In this document: piece by piece, positions 41,322 through 61,660 of the stretch | Layout of the letters: every line of letters starts with the position of its first letter | Numbering within the stretch: the stretch's first letter is position 1 | Assembly (NCBI GenBank): GCA_036583965.1 | Contig: JAZBQD010000007.1 | Span: 1 to 64,000 of the forward strand | DNA: 64,000 nt | DNA from: Prunella strophiata | Lineage: Eukaryota > Chordata > Aves > Passeriformes > Prunellidae | Direction: 5' to 3' | Notes under the pieces: model-generated | Told to the model about the DNA's origin: nothing | Database searches by the model: none | Seen by the model: the letters and a program-made list of their open reading frames with translations, nothing else | Made by a program: the position numbers and the translations under genes

Positions 41322-43525
41322 GACAGCAGGGACATGGGGGACACTGGGGACAATGGGGACAGCAGGGACAGGGGGGACAGCAGGGACATGGGGACAGGCC
41401 CAGGGACATCTCCAGGGGACACAGGGATCCCCAGGATGTCATCTCTTGGGGACACAGGGGACACCCATGGGGACATTCCTGGGGACACGGGGGTACCCGT
41501 GCGTGGCATCTCCAGGGGACACTGGGGACAATGGGGACAGCAGGGACAGGGGGGACAGCAGGGACAGGGGGGACAGCAGGGACATGGGGGACACTGGGGA
41601 CAATGGGGACAGCAGGGACAGGGGGGACAGCAGGGACATGGGGGACACTGGGGACAATGGGGACAGCAGGGACATGGGGGACACTGGGGACAATGGGGAC
41701 AGCAGGGACATGGGGGACACTGGGGACAATGGGGACAGCAGGGACAGGGGGGACAGCAGGGACAGGGGACAGCAGGGACAGGGGGGACAGCAGGGACAGG
41801 GGACAGCAGGGACAGGGGACAGCAGGGACATGGGGGACACTGGGGACAATGGGGACATGGGGACAATGGGGACATGGGGACAATGGGGACAGCAGGGACA
41901 TGGGGGACACTGGGGACAATGGGGACAGCAGGGACAGGGGACAGCAGGGACAGGGGGGACAGCAGGGACAGGGGGGACAGCAGGGACAGGGGGGACAGCA
42001 GGGACAGGGACAGGGACAGGGGACAGCAGGGACAGGGGACAGCAGGGACATGGGGGACACTGGGGACAATGGGGACATGGGGACAATGGGGACAGCAGGG
42101 ACATGGGGGACACTGGGGACAATGGGGACAGCAGGGACAGGGGGGACAGCAGGGACATGGGGGACACTGGGGACAGGGGGGACAGCAGGGACAGGGGGGA
42201 CAGCAGGGACATGGGGGACACTGGGGACAATGGGGACAGCAGGGACATGGGGGACACTGGGGACAATGGGGACATGGGGACAATGGGGACAGCAGGGACA
42301 TGGGGGACACTGGGGACAATGGGGACAGCAGGGACAGGGGGGACAGCGGGACACTGGGGACATTTGGGACAGCAGGGACAGGGGGGACAGCAGGGACATG
42401 GGGGACACTGGGGACAATGGGGACAGCAGGGACATGGGGGACACTGGGGACAATGGGGACATGGGGACAATGGGGACATGGGGACAATGGGGACATGGGG
42501 ACAATGGGGGGACACTGTGGGCACACACAGGTGTCAGCGCCCGCGGGCCGGTGGCAGCAGGAGGGCAGTGGTGACAATGACGGTGACAATGACGGTGACA
42601 ATGATGACGAGGCCGCGGCCGCCGCGCGGGGGGGCCCCGGAGCAGGGGGGGCTGCAGGGGACACTGGGGACAATGGGGACAGCAGGGACAGGGGGGACAG
42701 CAGGGACAGGGGGGACAGCAGGGACATGGGGGACACTGGGGACAATGGGGACAGCAGGGACATGGGGGACACTGGGGACAATGGGGACAGCAGGGACAGG
42801 GGGGACAGCAGGGACAGGGGGGACAGCAGGGACATGGGGGACACTGGGGACAATGGGGACATGGGGACAATGGGGACATGGGGACAATGGGGACATGGGG
42901 ACAATGGGGACAGCAGGGACATGGGGGACACTGGGGACAATGGGGACATGGGGACAATGGGGACATGGGGACAATGGGGACATGGGGACAATGGGGACAT
43001 GGGGACAATGGGGACATGGGGACAATGGGGACATGGGGACAATGGGGACATGGGGACAATGGGGACATGGGGACAATGGGGACAGCAGGGACAGGGGGGA
43101 CAGCAGGGACAGGGGGGACAGCAGGGACAGGGGGGACAGCAGGGACATGGGGGACACTGGGGACAATGGGGACATGGGGACAATGGGGACAGCAGGGACA
43201 GGGGGGACAGCAGGGACAGGGGGGACAGCAGGGACAGGGGGGACAGCAGGGACAGGGGGGACAGCAGGGACAGGGGGGACAGCAGGGACATGGGGGACAC
43301 TGGGGACAATGGGGACAGCAGGGACAGGGGGGACAGCAGGGACAGGGGGGACAGCAGGGACATGGGGGACACTGGGGACAATGGGGACATGGGGACAATG
43401 GGGACATGGGGACAATGGGGACAGCAGGGACATGGGGGACACTGGGGACAGCAGGGACAGGGGGGACAGCAGGGACAGGGGGGACAGCAGGGACAGGGGG
43501 GACAGCAGGGACAGGGGGGACAGCG
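39760..43525. repeat. GGGACAGCAGGGACAGGGG minisatellite, about 3.8 kb
   Basis: Units GGACAGCAGGGACAGGGG and GGACAATGGGGACATGG mix in higher-order patterns. The array is interrupted by a small unique-looking island (42525-42655) and a diverged stretch (41395-41515). It fills the introns or spacer between the claudin-like and Ig-like exons. Confidence 0.93.
42534..42651 (-). CDS. possible transmembrane/terminal exon (low confidence)
   Basis: This is an island of non-repeat sequence in the array. On minus, acceptor CCCCTGCAG precedes 42651. One frame reads PPCSGAPPRGGRGLVIIVTV, IVTVIVTTALLLPPARGR, then TGA. It could be a membrane anchor and short tail of the Ig-like protein upstream. The valine-threonine run comes from GTCACCGTCATT repeats, so a chance hydrophobic frame is possible. 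Confidence 0.3.
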
Positions 43526-43529
43526 GGAC

Positions 43530-43704
43530 AAGCGGGTCACCCCGAAAAGTGCCACCGCCACTGTCACCCCCCCCAGCCGGCCCAGGGGCGCGCCCGCCGC
43601 GGGACAGCGCAGGGTGACACTGGAGCCCAGGGTGGCGTTGGCCACTGCGAGGCCACCGTGGGGGCTGCGACACTGCTCGCAACCCCCCGAGGGGTCACCG
43701 GGGC
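43530..43704 (-). CDS. Ig-like exon of an unidentified membrane protein
   Basis: Acceptor GTCCCCAG precedes 43704. It encodes GPGDPSGGCEQCRSPHGGL, AVANATLGSSVTLRCPAAG, then GVTVAVALFGV. ATLGSSVTLRC is the typical first-cysteine strand of an Ig domain. Phase joins exactly to the signal-peptide exon at 45675. The domain is incomplete because the array begins at about 43525. SLAM-family genes lie near ARHGAP30 in mammals, but nothing here allows a family assignment. Confidence 0.5.
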
Positions 43705-43910
43705 CTGGGGACAACGGGGAGTGTCACCGGAGCTGGCGGCCACGCGTGGTGGCGCTGGGGACACCGGGGACAGGTGACACTGGTGGGTCCATGAGGGGAC
43801 CCTGGAGGTTGTCGCCGTCCCACGGGCGGGGTGGCGCTGCTGAGGGACACTCGGGGACTGTCCCCGTGGCCAAGGGCGGGACTCGGCGCTCAGGACATTT
43901 TGACCGCGGA

Positions 43911-45476
43911 GACCCCCGGAGACCCCCGGAGACCCCCGGAGACCCCCGGAGACCCCCGGAGACCCCCGGAGACCCCCGGAGACCCCCGGAGACCCCCGGA
44001 GACCCCCGGAGACCCCCGGAGACCCCCGGAGACCCCCGGAGACCCCCGGAGACCCCCGGAGACCCCCGGAGACCCCCGGAGACCCCCGGAGACCCCCGGA
44101 GACCCCCGGAGACCCCCGGAGACCCCCGGAGACCCCCGGAGACCCCCGGAGACCCCCGGAGACCCCCGGAGACCCCCGGAGACCCCCGGAGACCCCCGGA
44201 GACCCCCGGAGACCCCCGGAGACCCCCGGAGACCCCCGGAGACCCCCGGAGACCCCCGGAGACCCCCGGAGACCCCCGGAGACCCCCGGAGACCCCCGGA
44301 GACCCCCGGAGACCCCCGGAGACCCCCGGAGACCCCCGGAGACCCCCGGAGACCCCCGGAGACCCCCGGAGACCCCCGGAGACCCCCGGAGACCCCCGGA
44401 GACCCCCGGAGACCCCCGGAGACCCCCGGAGACCCCCGGAGACCCCCGGAGACCCCCGGAGACCCCCGGAGACCCCCGGAGACCCCCGGAGACCCCCGGA
44501 GACCCCCGGAGACCCCCGGAGACCCCCGGAGACCCCCGGAGACCCCCGGAGACCCCCGGAGACCCCCGGAGACCCCCGGAGACCCCCGGAGACCCCCGGA
44601 GACCCCCGGAGACCCCCGGAGACCCCCGGAGACCCCCGGAGACCCCCGGAGACCCCCGGAGACCCCCGGAGACCCCCGGAGACCCCCGGAGACCCCCGGA
44701 GACCCCCGGAGACCCCCGGAGACCCCCGGAGACCCCCGGAGACCCCCGGAGACCCCCGGAGACCCCCGGAGACCCCCGGAGACCCCCGGAGACCCCCGGA
44801 GACCCCCGGAGACCCCCGGAGACCCCCGGAGACCCCCGGAGACCCCCGGAGACCCCCGGAGACCCCCGGAGACCCCCGGAGACCCCCGGAGACCCCCGGA
44901 GACCCCCGGAGACCCCCGGAGACCCCCGGAGACCCCCGGAGACCCCCGGAGACCCCCGGAGACCCCCGGAGACCCCCGGAGACCCCCGGAGACCCCCGGA
45001 GACCCCCGGAGACCCCCGGAGACCCCCGGAGACCCCCGGAGACCCCCGGAGACCCCCGGAGACCCCCGGAGACCCCCGGAGACCCCCGGAGACCCCCGGA
45101 GACCCCCGGAGACCCCCGGAGACCCCCGGAGACCCCCGGAGACCCCCGGAGACCCCCGGAGACCCCCGGAGACCCCCGGAGACCCCCGGAGACCCCCGGA
45201 GACCCCCGGAGACCCCCGGAGACCCCCGGAGACCCCCGGAGACCCCCGGAGACCCCCGGAGACCCCCGGAGACCCCCGGAGACCCCCGGAGACCCCCGGA
45301 GACCCCCGGAGACCCCCGGAGACCCCCGGAGACCCCCGGAGACCCCCGGAGACCCCCGGAGACCCCCGGAGACCCCCGGAGACCCCCGGAGACCCCCGGA
45401 GACCCCCGGAGACCCCCGGAGACCCCCGGAGACCCCCGGAGACCCCCGGAGACCCCCGGAGACCCCCGGAGACCCC
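43911..45476. repeat. 10-bp satellite GACCCCCGGA, about 156 perfect copies
   Basis: 1.56 kb of GACCCCCGGA without visible variation, inside the intron between signal-peptide and Ig-like exons. The minus strand has five-G runs every ten bases (GGGGGTCTCC), a quadruplex-forming pattern. Confidence 0.98.
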
Positions 45477-45674
45477 GGGCCTCCCTCACCCCCAACCCCC
45501 GAGACCCCCCGCGACCCCCAAAACCCCGAGCCCCCCAAGAGCCTCAGGACCCGCCCGGACCCCCCGAGCCCCCGGACCCCCCGCACCCCGCAGCCCCCCT
45601 GGGCCCCTCCCGGAACCCCCCGACCCCACAAAACCCCAAAACCCCCCCGAGCCCCCCGACCCACCAGCACCCAC

Positions 45675-45735
45675 CGGGGGTCCCCAGGGCCCGCCCCAGC
45701 CCCAGGGCAGCAAGCAGCAGCAGCAGCTCCCACAT
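45675..45735 (-). CDS. signal-peptide exon of the Ig-like gene
   Basis: ATG at 45735-45733 opens MWELLLLLAALGLGRALGTP, a textbook signal peptide. Donor CCG|GTGGGT follows 45675. The split glycine codon G|GC joins the exon at 43704 in frame. CpG-rich sequence around 45740-45850 may be its promoter. Confidence 0.6.
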
Positions 45736-45739
45736 GGCG

Positions 45740-46400
45740 CCGGGGGGGGACACGGGGGACACGAGCGACACCGGACCCGACGGCCCGCTCCTCTGGGGGG
45801 GACACGGGGGGGTCACACGGGCCCGGCCCTGCCACGTGGCGGCCGCTCCTCCCCGCTGGCCGCCAGGGTGTCCCCGAGTGTCCCCGCGCCAGCCCCAGCC
45901 GCGTCCTGGGGTCACCTCCGGTGTCCCTGTCACCCCCAGAGTGTCACTGTCACCTCTGTGTCCCTCCCAGGGTGTCCCTGTCACCCCCGTGTCCCCCCAA
46001 AGTGTCCCCATGTCCCATCCAGGCTGTCCCTGTCCCCCGCTGTGTCCCCACCCAGGGTGTTCCTGCCACCCCCGTGTCCAGTCAGTGTCACCCCCGTGTC
46101 CCCCACAGGGTGTTCCCCCCCTCAGGGTGTCCCTGTCACCCCCCGTGTCCCCCCAAATTGTCCCCGTGTCCCCCCAAATTGTCCCCGGTGTCCCCCCCAA
46201 TTGTCCCCGTGTCTCCCCAAAGTGTCCCCGTGTCCCATCCAGGCTGTTCCTGTCACCTCCGTGTCCCCCCCAGGGTGTCCCCATGTCCCTCCCCAGGTGT
46301 CCCTGTCCCCCCCAGTGCCACCCCCGGTGTCACCGCCCTGGGGACACCGGACGCTCCCGCCCTCCCCGGGAAAGCCACGCCTGGAGCTCAAGTGCCACCA
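45740..46400. other. spacer with CCGTGTCCCCCCAAAGTGTC repeats
   Basis: CpG-rich near 45740-45850, then degenerate GTGTCCCTGTCACCCCC repeats to 46370. No coding sequence recognised. Confidence 0.6.
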
Positions 46401-46407
46401 CGGGCCC

Positions 46408-46413
46408 TTTATT
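46408..46413 (-). terminator. poly(A) signal of the V-ATPase A-like gene
   Basis: AATAAA on minus (CCCAATAAAGGGCCC), about 115 bp beyond the stop codon. Confidence 0.7.
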
Positions 46414-46526
46414 GGGGAGGGCGGGGGGGCCCTGGGGACCCCCCCATCCTGTCCCCCCCCTCGAGGGACCCTCCCCCATCCTGTCCCCCCCTCGGGTGAC
46501 CCTCCCCCCCCATCCTGTCCCCCCCC

Positions 46527-57186
<10,660 letters not shown>

Positions 57187-57189
57187 CTG

Positions 57190-57480
57190 CGGGATCGGCG
57201 GGGATCAGCCCGGGATCCACCGGGATCCACCAGGATCAGCCCGGGATCAGCCCGGGATCCACCGGGAGCAGCCCGGGACTAACCCGGGATCCACCGGGAT
57301 CAGCCCGGGATCAAACCAGGACCAAACTGGGATCGGCCCGGATCAGCGGGGATCAGGAGGGATTAACCCGGGATCAGTCGGGACCAGCCCGAGATCAACG
57401 CAGGACACTCCGCCCGGCCCCCACCCCGATCCCGATCCCCGTGATCCCGACCCCGCTCCCGCTGATCCAAATTATCCCGG
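57190..57480. repeat. GGGATCAGCCC/GGGATCCACC repeats
   Basis: 11- to 22-bp units CGGGATCAGCC and CGGGATCCACC up to the second gap. Confidence 0.85.
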
Positions 57481-57483
57481 TCC

Positions 57484-57983
57484 NNNNNNNNNNNNNNNNN
57501 NNNNNNNNNNNNNNNNNNNNNNNNNNNNNNNNNNNNNNNNNNNNNNNNNNNNNNNNNNNNNNNNNNNNNNNNNNNNNNNNNNNNNNNNNNNNNNNNNNNN
57601 NNNNNNNNNNNNNNNNNNNNNNNNNNNNNNNNNNNNNNNNNNNNNNNNNNNNNNNNNNNNNNNNNNNNNNNNNNNNNNNNNNNNNNNNNNNNNNNNNNNN
57701 NNNNNNNNNNNNNNNNNNNNNNNNNNNNNNNNNNNNNNNNNNNNNNNNNNNNNNNNNNNNNNNNNNNNNNNNNNNNNNNNNNNNNNNNNNNNNNNNNNNN
57801 NNNNNNNNNNNNNNNNNNNNNNNNNNNNNNNNNNNNNNNNNNNNNNNNNNNNNNNNNNNNNNNNNNNNNNNNNNNNNNNNNNNNNNNNNNNNNNNNNNNN
57901 NNNNNNNNNNNNNNNNNNNNNNNNNNNNNNNNNNNNNNNNNNNNNNNNNNNNNNNNNNNNNNNNNNNNNNNNNNNNNNNNNNN
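57484..57983. other. assembly gap (500 N)
   Basis: Exactly 500 N, unknown true size. It cuts the V-ATPase-like gene before its 5' exons. Sequence character changes from satellite-filled to ordinary across it. Confidence 0.99.
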
Positions 57984-59910
57984 GCACCATTCCTGCCCTG
58001 CTTGTCCCCAAAAATGTCCCCACCCCAGCGCATCCCAGTGTCCCACAGCTTGGCAAAAACCTCCAAAATCCCTGAGCCCAACCTTTGACCCCTCTCCAGA
58101 GCAGAACACCGAGTGCCACCCACTCCTGGCAGGGCTGGCTGTGTGGCACCAGGGCACAGGTGGCACCGGGACCGTCCCCAGCCTGCAGCAACCAGCTGTC
58201 CATGAAAGATGATCCGGGTGTGTTCCCAGCCTGGCACAGCCCCAGGAGCTCTGCTCCAGCCGTGCCCAGGGCGGCTTCTCCCCACCCCAGGTGTGCCCTG
58301 GGCTGCAGAGCCCAGGTGTGGCTGAAAGGTGCATTTTTATTCCTCTTTCCAGGGCTCTGTCCTGGCTCTGGGGCTCTTTGTGTTGTTGTTTCCTGGCGTG
58401 GCACAGCCCGGGCAGCTCCAAGCTGCCAAGTTTGGGAGCAAAACGAGATTTTCCAGCGTTTCCTCATTAAAATGAGCTGCCTGCTGACTCAGCACACTCG
58501 TCTGGGGTTTGTTTAACCTGCCCAGGCTCGGGTTGGTCTCGGGCACGAGGTGGAAGCCAAAACAAGGCCTGGGGCAAGTTCAGGAGCTCCAGAGGAGCTG
58601 GCATGGAGCACCACCAGCAAGGAGCTGCAGCCCTGGCCCTTCAGCAGGAATTTCCTCCTGGAAAGGGCGACCAGGCCAGGGAGGTTTGGAGTCCCCATCC
58701 CTGGAGGTGTCCAAGGAAGGGCTGGATGTTGGTCTGGGTGGCCAGGAGGGGACAGGTCACAGGCTGGAGTTGGTCTGGGTGGCCAGGAGGGGACAGGTCA
58801 CAGGCTGGACGTTGGTCTGGGTGACCAGGTGGGGACAGGTCACAGGCTGGACATTGGTCTGGGTGGCCAGGAGGGGACAGGTCACAGGCTGGAGTTGGTC
58901 TGGGTGACCAGGAGGGGACGGGTCACAGGCTGGACTCGATCTTGGAGATCTTTCCCAAGTGAAAGGAGCCTGGGGTCCCATGCCCAGCCCCCAGGCCTGG
59001 CTGCTGGGGTGCTCTGCTTTCACAACGGGCAGGTTCTGCTGCAGGACATCCGGGCACATCGGGGACATTTCACAACGGGGTGTCCGGGGCAATTTCAGGA
59101 AATCTTGGGTTGATTTGGTCACCCTGGAGGTGCCAGGGGGATGAAGAAGGGGGACAGGGGGTGGGACAGGGGGTTCCAAGGTGGCCAGAGCCAGGGGTGA
59201 CCCCCAGGTGTGAGTGGCCAGTGCAGGCACTGAGGTGCACAGGGGCAAGGGGCAGTGCTGAGGGTCACAGGGACAGGGGCTGGCACCACCTTGCTGGCTC
59301 TGGCACCACTTTGGTGGCTCTGCAGGTGTCCTTGCAGGGGAACCTCCCTGTCCAGCTGTCCCCAAGGCCTGGGCTTGGCCAGGGATCCATGAACTGGAGC
59401 AGGAACAGCCCAGGATCTGCTGGGAGATGCCTAAGGACCTGCAGGGACACCCCAAGGTTGCAAAGAGTTGCAAAATTCTTTCAAAACACACTTTTAGGGG
59501 AAGGGGAGTGGCTGGTGTGGGGAGGGGGGGCAGCAGCTTTGTCCCCCCAGGGTCCATGTCCCAACACCTCAATACCCCAACTTCCCAAATCCCAAATCAT
59601 CATCAAGCAGAGCATCCCCAGTGCCTGAGATCCAGTATTTGGGATTTTGGATGTTTGGGTGTTGCAGTGCTGGGATATGGAAGGGTCTGGACTCCGTGTC
59701 TCTTCCAGAACAGCAGAAAATCATCATTAACATATCCTGAAACCCCAATATCCCAAACCACAGGATTTCAGGCACTGGGAACATTTTGCTCCATGAGGAT
59801 TTTTGGGCATCCTCAACAGAACCATCGCTGCAGATGACCCCACCCACCCCCTCTGTCCCTCCCCCCGCCCCCGGGAGGGATGAGGAGACCGGAAAGGCTC
59901 GGAGAACTTT
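57984..59910. other. intergenic sequence, mostly unique
   Basis: Moderate GC, few satellites. One minisatellite is at 58725-58935: about five units of GGTCTGGGTGGCCAGGAGGG + GACAGGTCACAGGCTGGA. Open frames are short and low in quality. No gene recognised. V-ATPase 5' exons are not here. Confidence 0.6.
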
Positions 59911-59917
59911 AAGATGC

Positions 59918-59927
59918 TTTATTTATT
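59918..59927 (-). terminator. poly(A) signal of the S100 gene
   Basis: Overlapping AATAAA hexamers on minus (CAATAAATAAAGC), about 85 bp beyond the stop codon. Confidence 0.85.
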
Positions 59928-60010
59928 GTGTCGTGGGGCTGCTCCAGGCGGGCAGGGAGCAGCCAGAGCCCCGTTCCCCAAGCCTCCCTCTCCCCTGCTC
60001 CGTGCCAGGC

Positions 60011-60175
60011 TCAGTCCCGGTCCGGCCCGCAGCGCTCCGAGCCGTGGCTGATGCGGTGGGCGTCGTCGGCCAGCTTGCTCAGCACGATGGTGAACTCCTC
60101 AAAGCTCAGCTCCTTGTCCTTGTTCAGGTCGGTCTCCTGGAAGAGCTTGTCCAAGTAGCCGGCCTGGTTCCTGTC
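60011..60175 (-). CDS. S100 exon 3 (canonical EF-hand)
   Basis: Acceptor AAATTCAG precedes about 60175. It encodes DRNQAGYLDKLFQETDLNKD, KELSFEEFTIVLSKLADDAH, RISHGSERCGPDRD with TGA at 60011-60013. Ca ligands D, N, D, E and the final E of the second loop are all present. Confidence 0.93.
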   Translation of the reverse strand, partial: DRNQAGYLDKLFQETDLNKDKELSFEEFTIVLSKLADDAHRISHGSERCGPDRD

Positions 60176-61650
60176 CTGAATTTGGGGACACGAGGAGGGG
60201 TCAGCTCCCTGCCCCGGCTGCACCCCTGGAGCTGGGTGGATTCCTTCCCTGCCCTGGGAAGGGTCTGGAAGCTGCAGGATATCCCAACCCTCCCCTACCT
60301 CACCCTTTAGCCCAGCTTGGAAGCTGCAGGATATCCCAACCCTCCCCTACCTCACCCTTAACCCCAACTTGGAAGCTGCAGGATATCCCAACCCTCCCCT
60401 ACCTCACCCTTAACCCCATCTTGGAAGCTGCAGGATATCCCAACCCTCCTCTACCTCACCCTTAACCCCAGCTTGGAAGCTGCAGGATATCCCAACCCTC
60501 CCCTACCTCACCCTTAACCCCAGCTTGGAAGCTGCAGGATATCCCAACCCTCCCCTACCTCTAACCCCAGTTTGGAAGCTGCAGGATATCCCAACCCTCC
60601 CCTACCTCTAACCCCAGTTTGGAAGCTGCAGGATATCCCAACCCTCCCCTACCTCACCCTTAACCCCATCTTGGAAGCTGCAGGATATCCCAACCCTCCT
60701 CTACCTCACCCTTAACCCCAGCTTGGAAGCTGCAGGATATCCCAACCCTCCCCTACCTCACCCTTAACCCCAAATTTAACCCCAGAGCAGACAGGATTTT
60801 GTGCCAAACCCCCGTGGCTGCCCATGGCCGGAGGAAGAGGAGGGTTGACCCCAAACTGGGTGTGACAGAACCCCCCCCGTGCCCCCCATGCCCTGGGGGC
60901 TCCCGAGCCCACCCCTGTGGGTCGGACCCCCGGGCACTCACGCAGGTGCTCAGGAAGGACGGCGCCTGCTCCGTCAGCAGCGTCCTGAAGTCGCTGAGGC
61001 TCAGGAGGTCGACCTGGCCCTGGCGGGCGCTGTGCTGGTGGAACACATCCACCACGGTCTGCAGAGCCCTCTCCAGGCTGCAGTTCCCCGGGAACTGCCG
61101 GCTCCCGGCCTGGCTGTGGGTGCTGGTGGACATGGCTGAGCTCGGAGGGACCTGCGGGGACAAACCTCGAGGTTTGAGAGGAGCCAGAAATCAGAGGGAG
61201 CTGCACCTGAGCCCCGGGGCACCTGCAGCTGCTTGGTGTGGAGCAGAGGATGAGGGGATTTGGGGGTGTTGCTGGGTTGTGGCTCCAGTTTGGCTTTGCC
61301 AAGGAAGGAGCTGGTTCCAACACACCTGGGGAGGTTTTTCAGGTGAGGGAAGCAGGGTCAGCCACTGGGGCACTGCCAGTGAGGGTGTTTAGGGCAGAGG
61401 GCACAGAATCAGTGGTGCCTCCACCAAAGATGGCACCAAAATCCCATTAATTCATGCTGATCTTCCAACCCAAACCAACCTCCTGCTCTACCCCGAGGAG
61501 AACCCATCACCCTGGGCTGATGGATCCCAAACTGCTTCTCCCTCATCCTTTTCCCTGCAAGGACCATCCCTGTCCTACTCACCCTGTCTCTGAGGAGGGT
61601 TTGCAGGGGATGGATCCGTTGGTGTGACCCAGGAGCCCAGAGCAGCCCTT
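60011..61650 (-). CDS. S100 family calcium-binding protein (complete three-exon gene)
   Basis: S100 proteins are small dimeric EF-hand calcium sensors. Two coding exons give 118 residues: MSTSTHSQAGSRQFPGNCSL, ERALQTVVDVFHQHSARQGQ, VDLLSLSDFRTLLTEQAPSF, LSTC, then DRNQAGYLDKLFQETDLNKD, KELSFEEFTIVLSKLADDAH, RISHGSERCGPDRD. The first, S100-type EF-hand loop is degenerate. The second, DLNKDKELSFEE, is canonical. A non-coding first exon, TATA box and poly(A) signal complete the standard S100 layout. The calgranulin/S100A9-A12 group is the closest impression, but the paralogue was not fixed. Confidence 0.88.
60290..60775. repeat. 53-bp minisatellite in S100 intron 2
   Basis: About nine units of GCTTGGAAGCTGCAGGATAT + CCCAACCCTCCCCTACCTCA + CCCTTAACCCCA; two units are shortened. 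Unlike the arrays to the left it does not include exon sequence. Confidence 0.94.
60942..61133 (-). CDS. S100 exon 2 with start codon
   Basis: ATG at 61133-61131, acceptor CCCCGCAG about 20 bases upstream, donor ACCTGC|GTGAGT after 60942. 64 codons ending APSFLSTC. The in-frame MSPQV upstream crosses the acceptor and was rejected as start. Confidence 0.92.
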
Positions 61651-61660
61651 TTATACCTGT
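61579..61660 (-). promoter_or_regulatory. S100 TATA box and non-coding exon 1
   Basis: Minus strand GGTATAAAAGGGCTGCTCTG at about 61635-61655 is a strong TATA box. About 30 bases downstream a short 5' UTR exon ends at donor ACAGG|GTGAGT near 61584. This is typical of S100 genes and explains the start of the coding part in exon 2. Confidence 0.75.

Noticed and set aside
39166..46499. Open frames of 1400-2000 codons (CPCCP, GTAGTGG, PRRPPETPGD)
   Set aside because: Repeat translations of the GGGACAGCAG and GACCCCCGGA arrays. A CRISPR or toxin-repeat reading was considered and dropped: no spacers, eukaryotic gene context.
58085..59628. Open frames of 130-270 codons between the gap and the S100 gene
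   Set aside because: No homology recognised, composition typical of non-coding DNA, several cross a 38-bp minisatellite.
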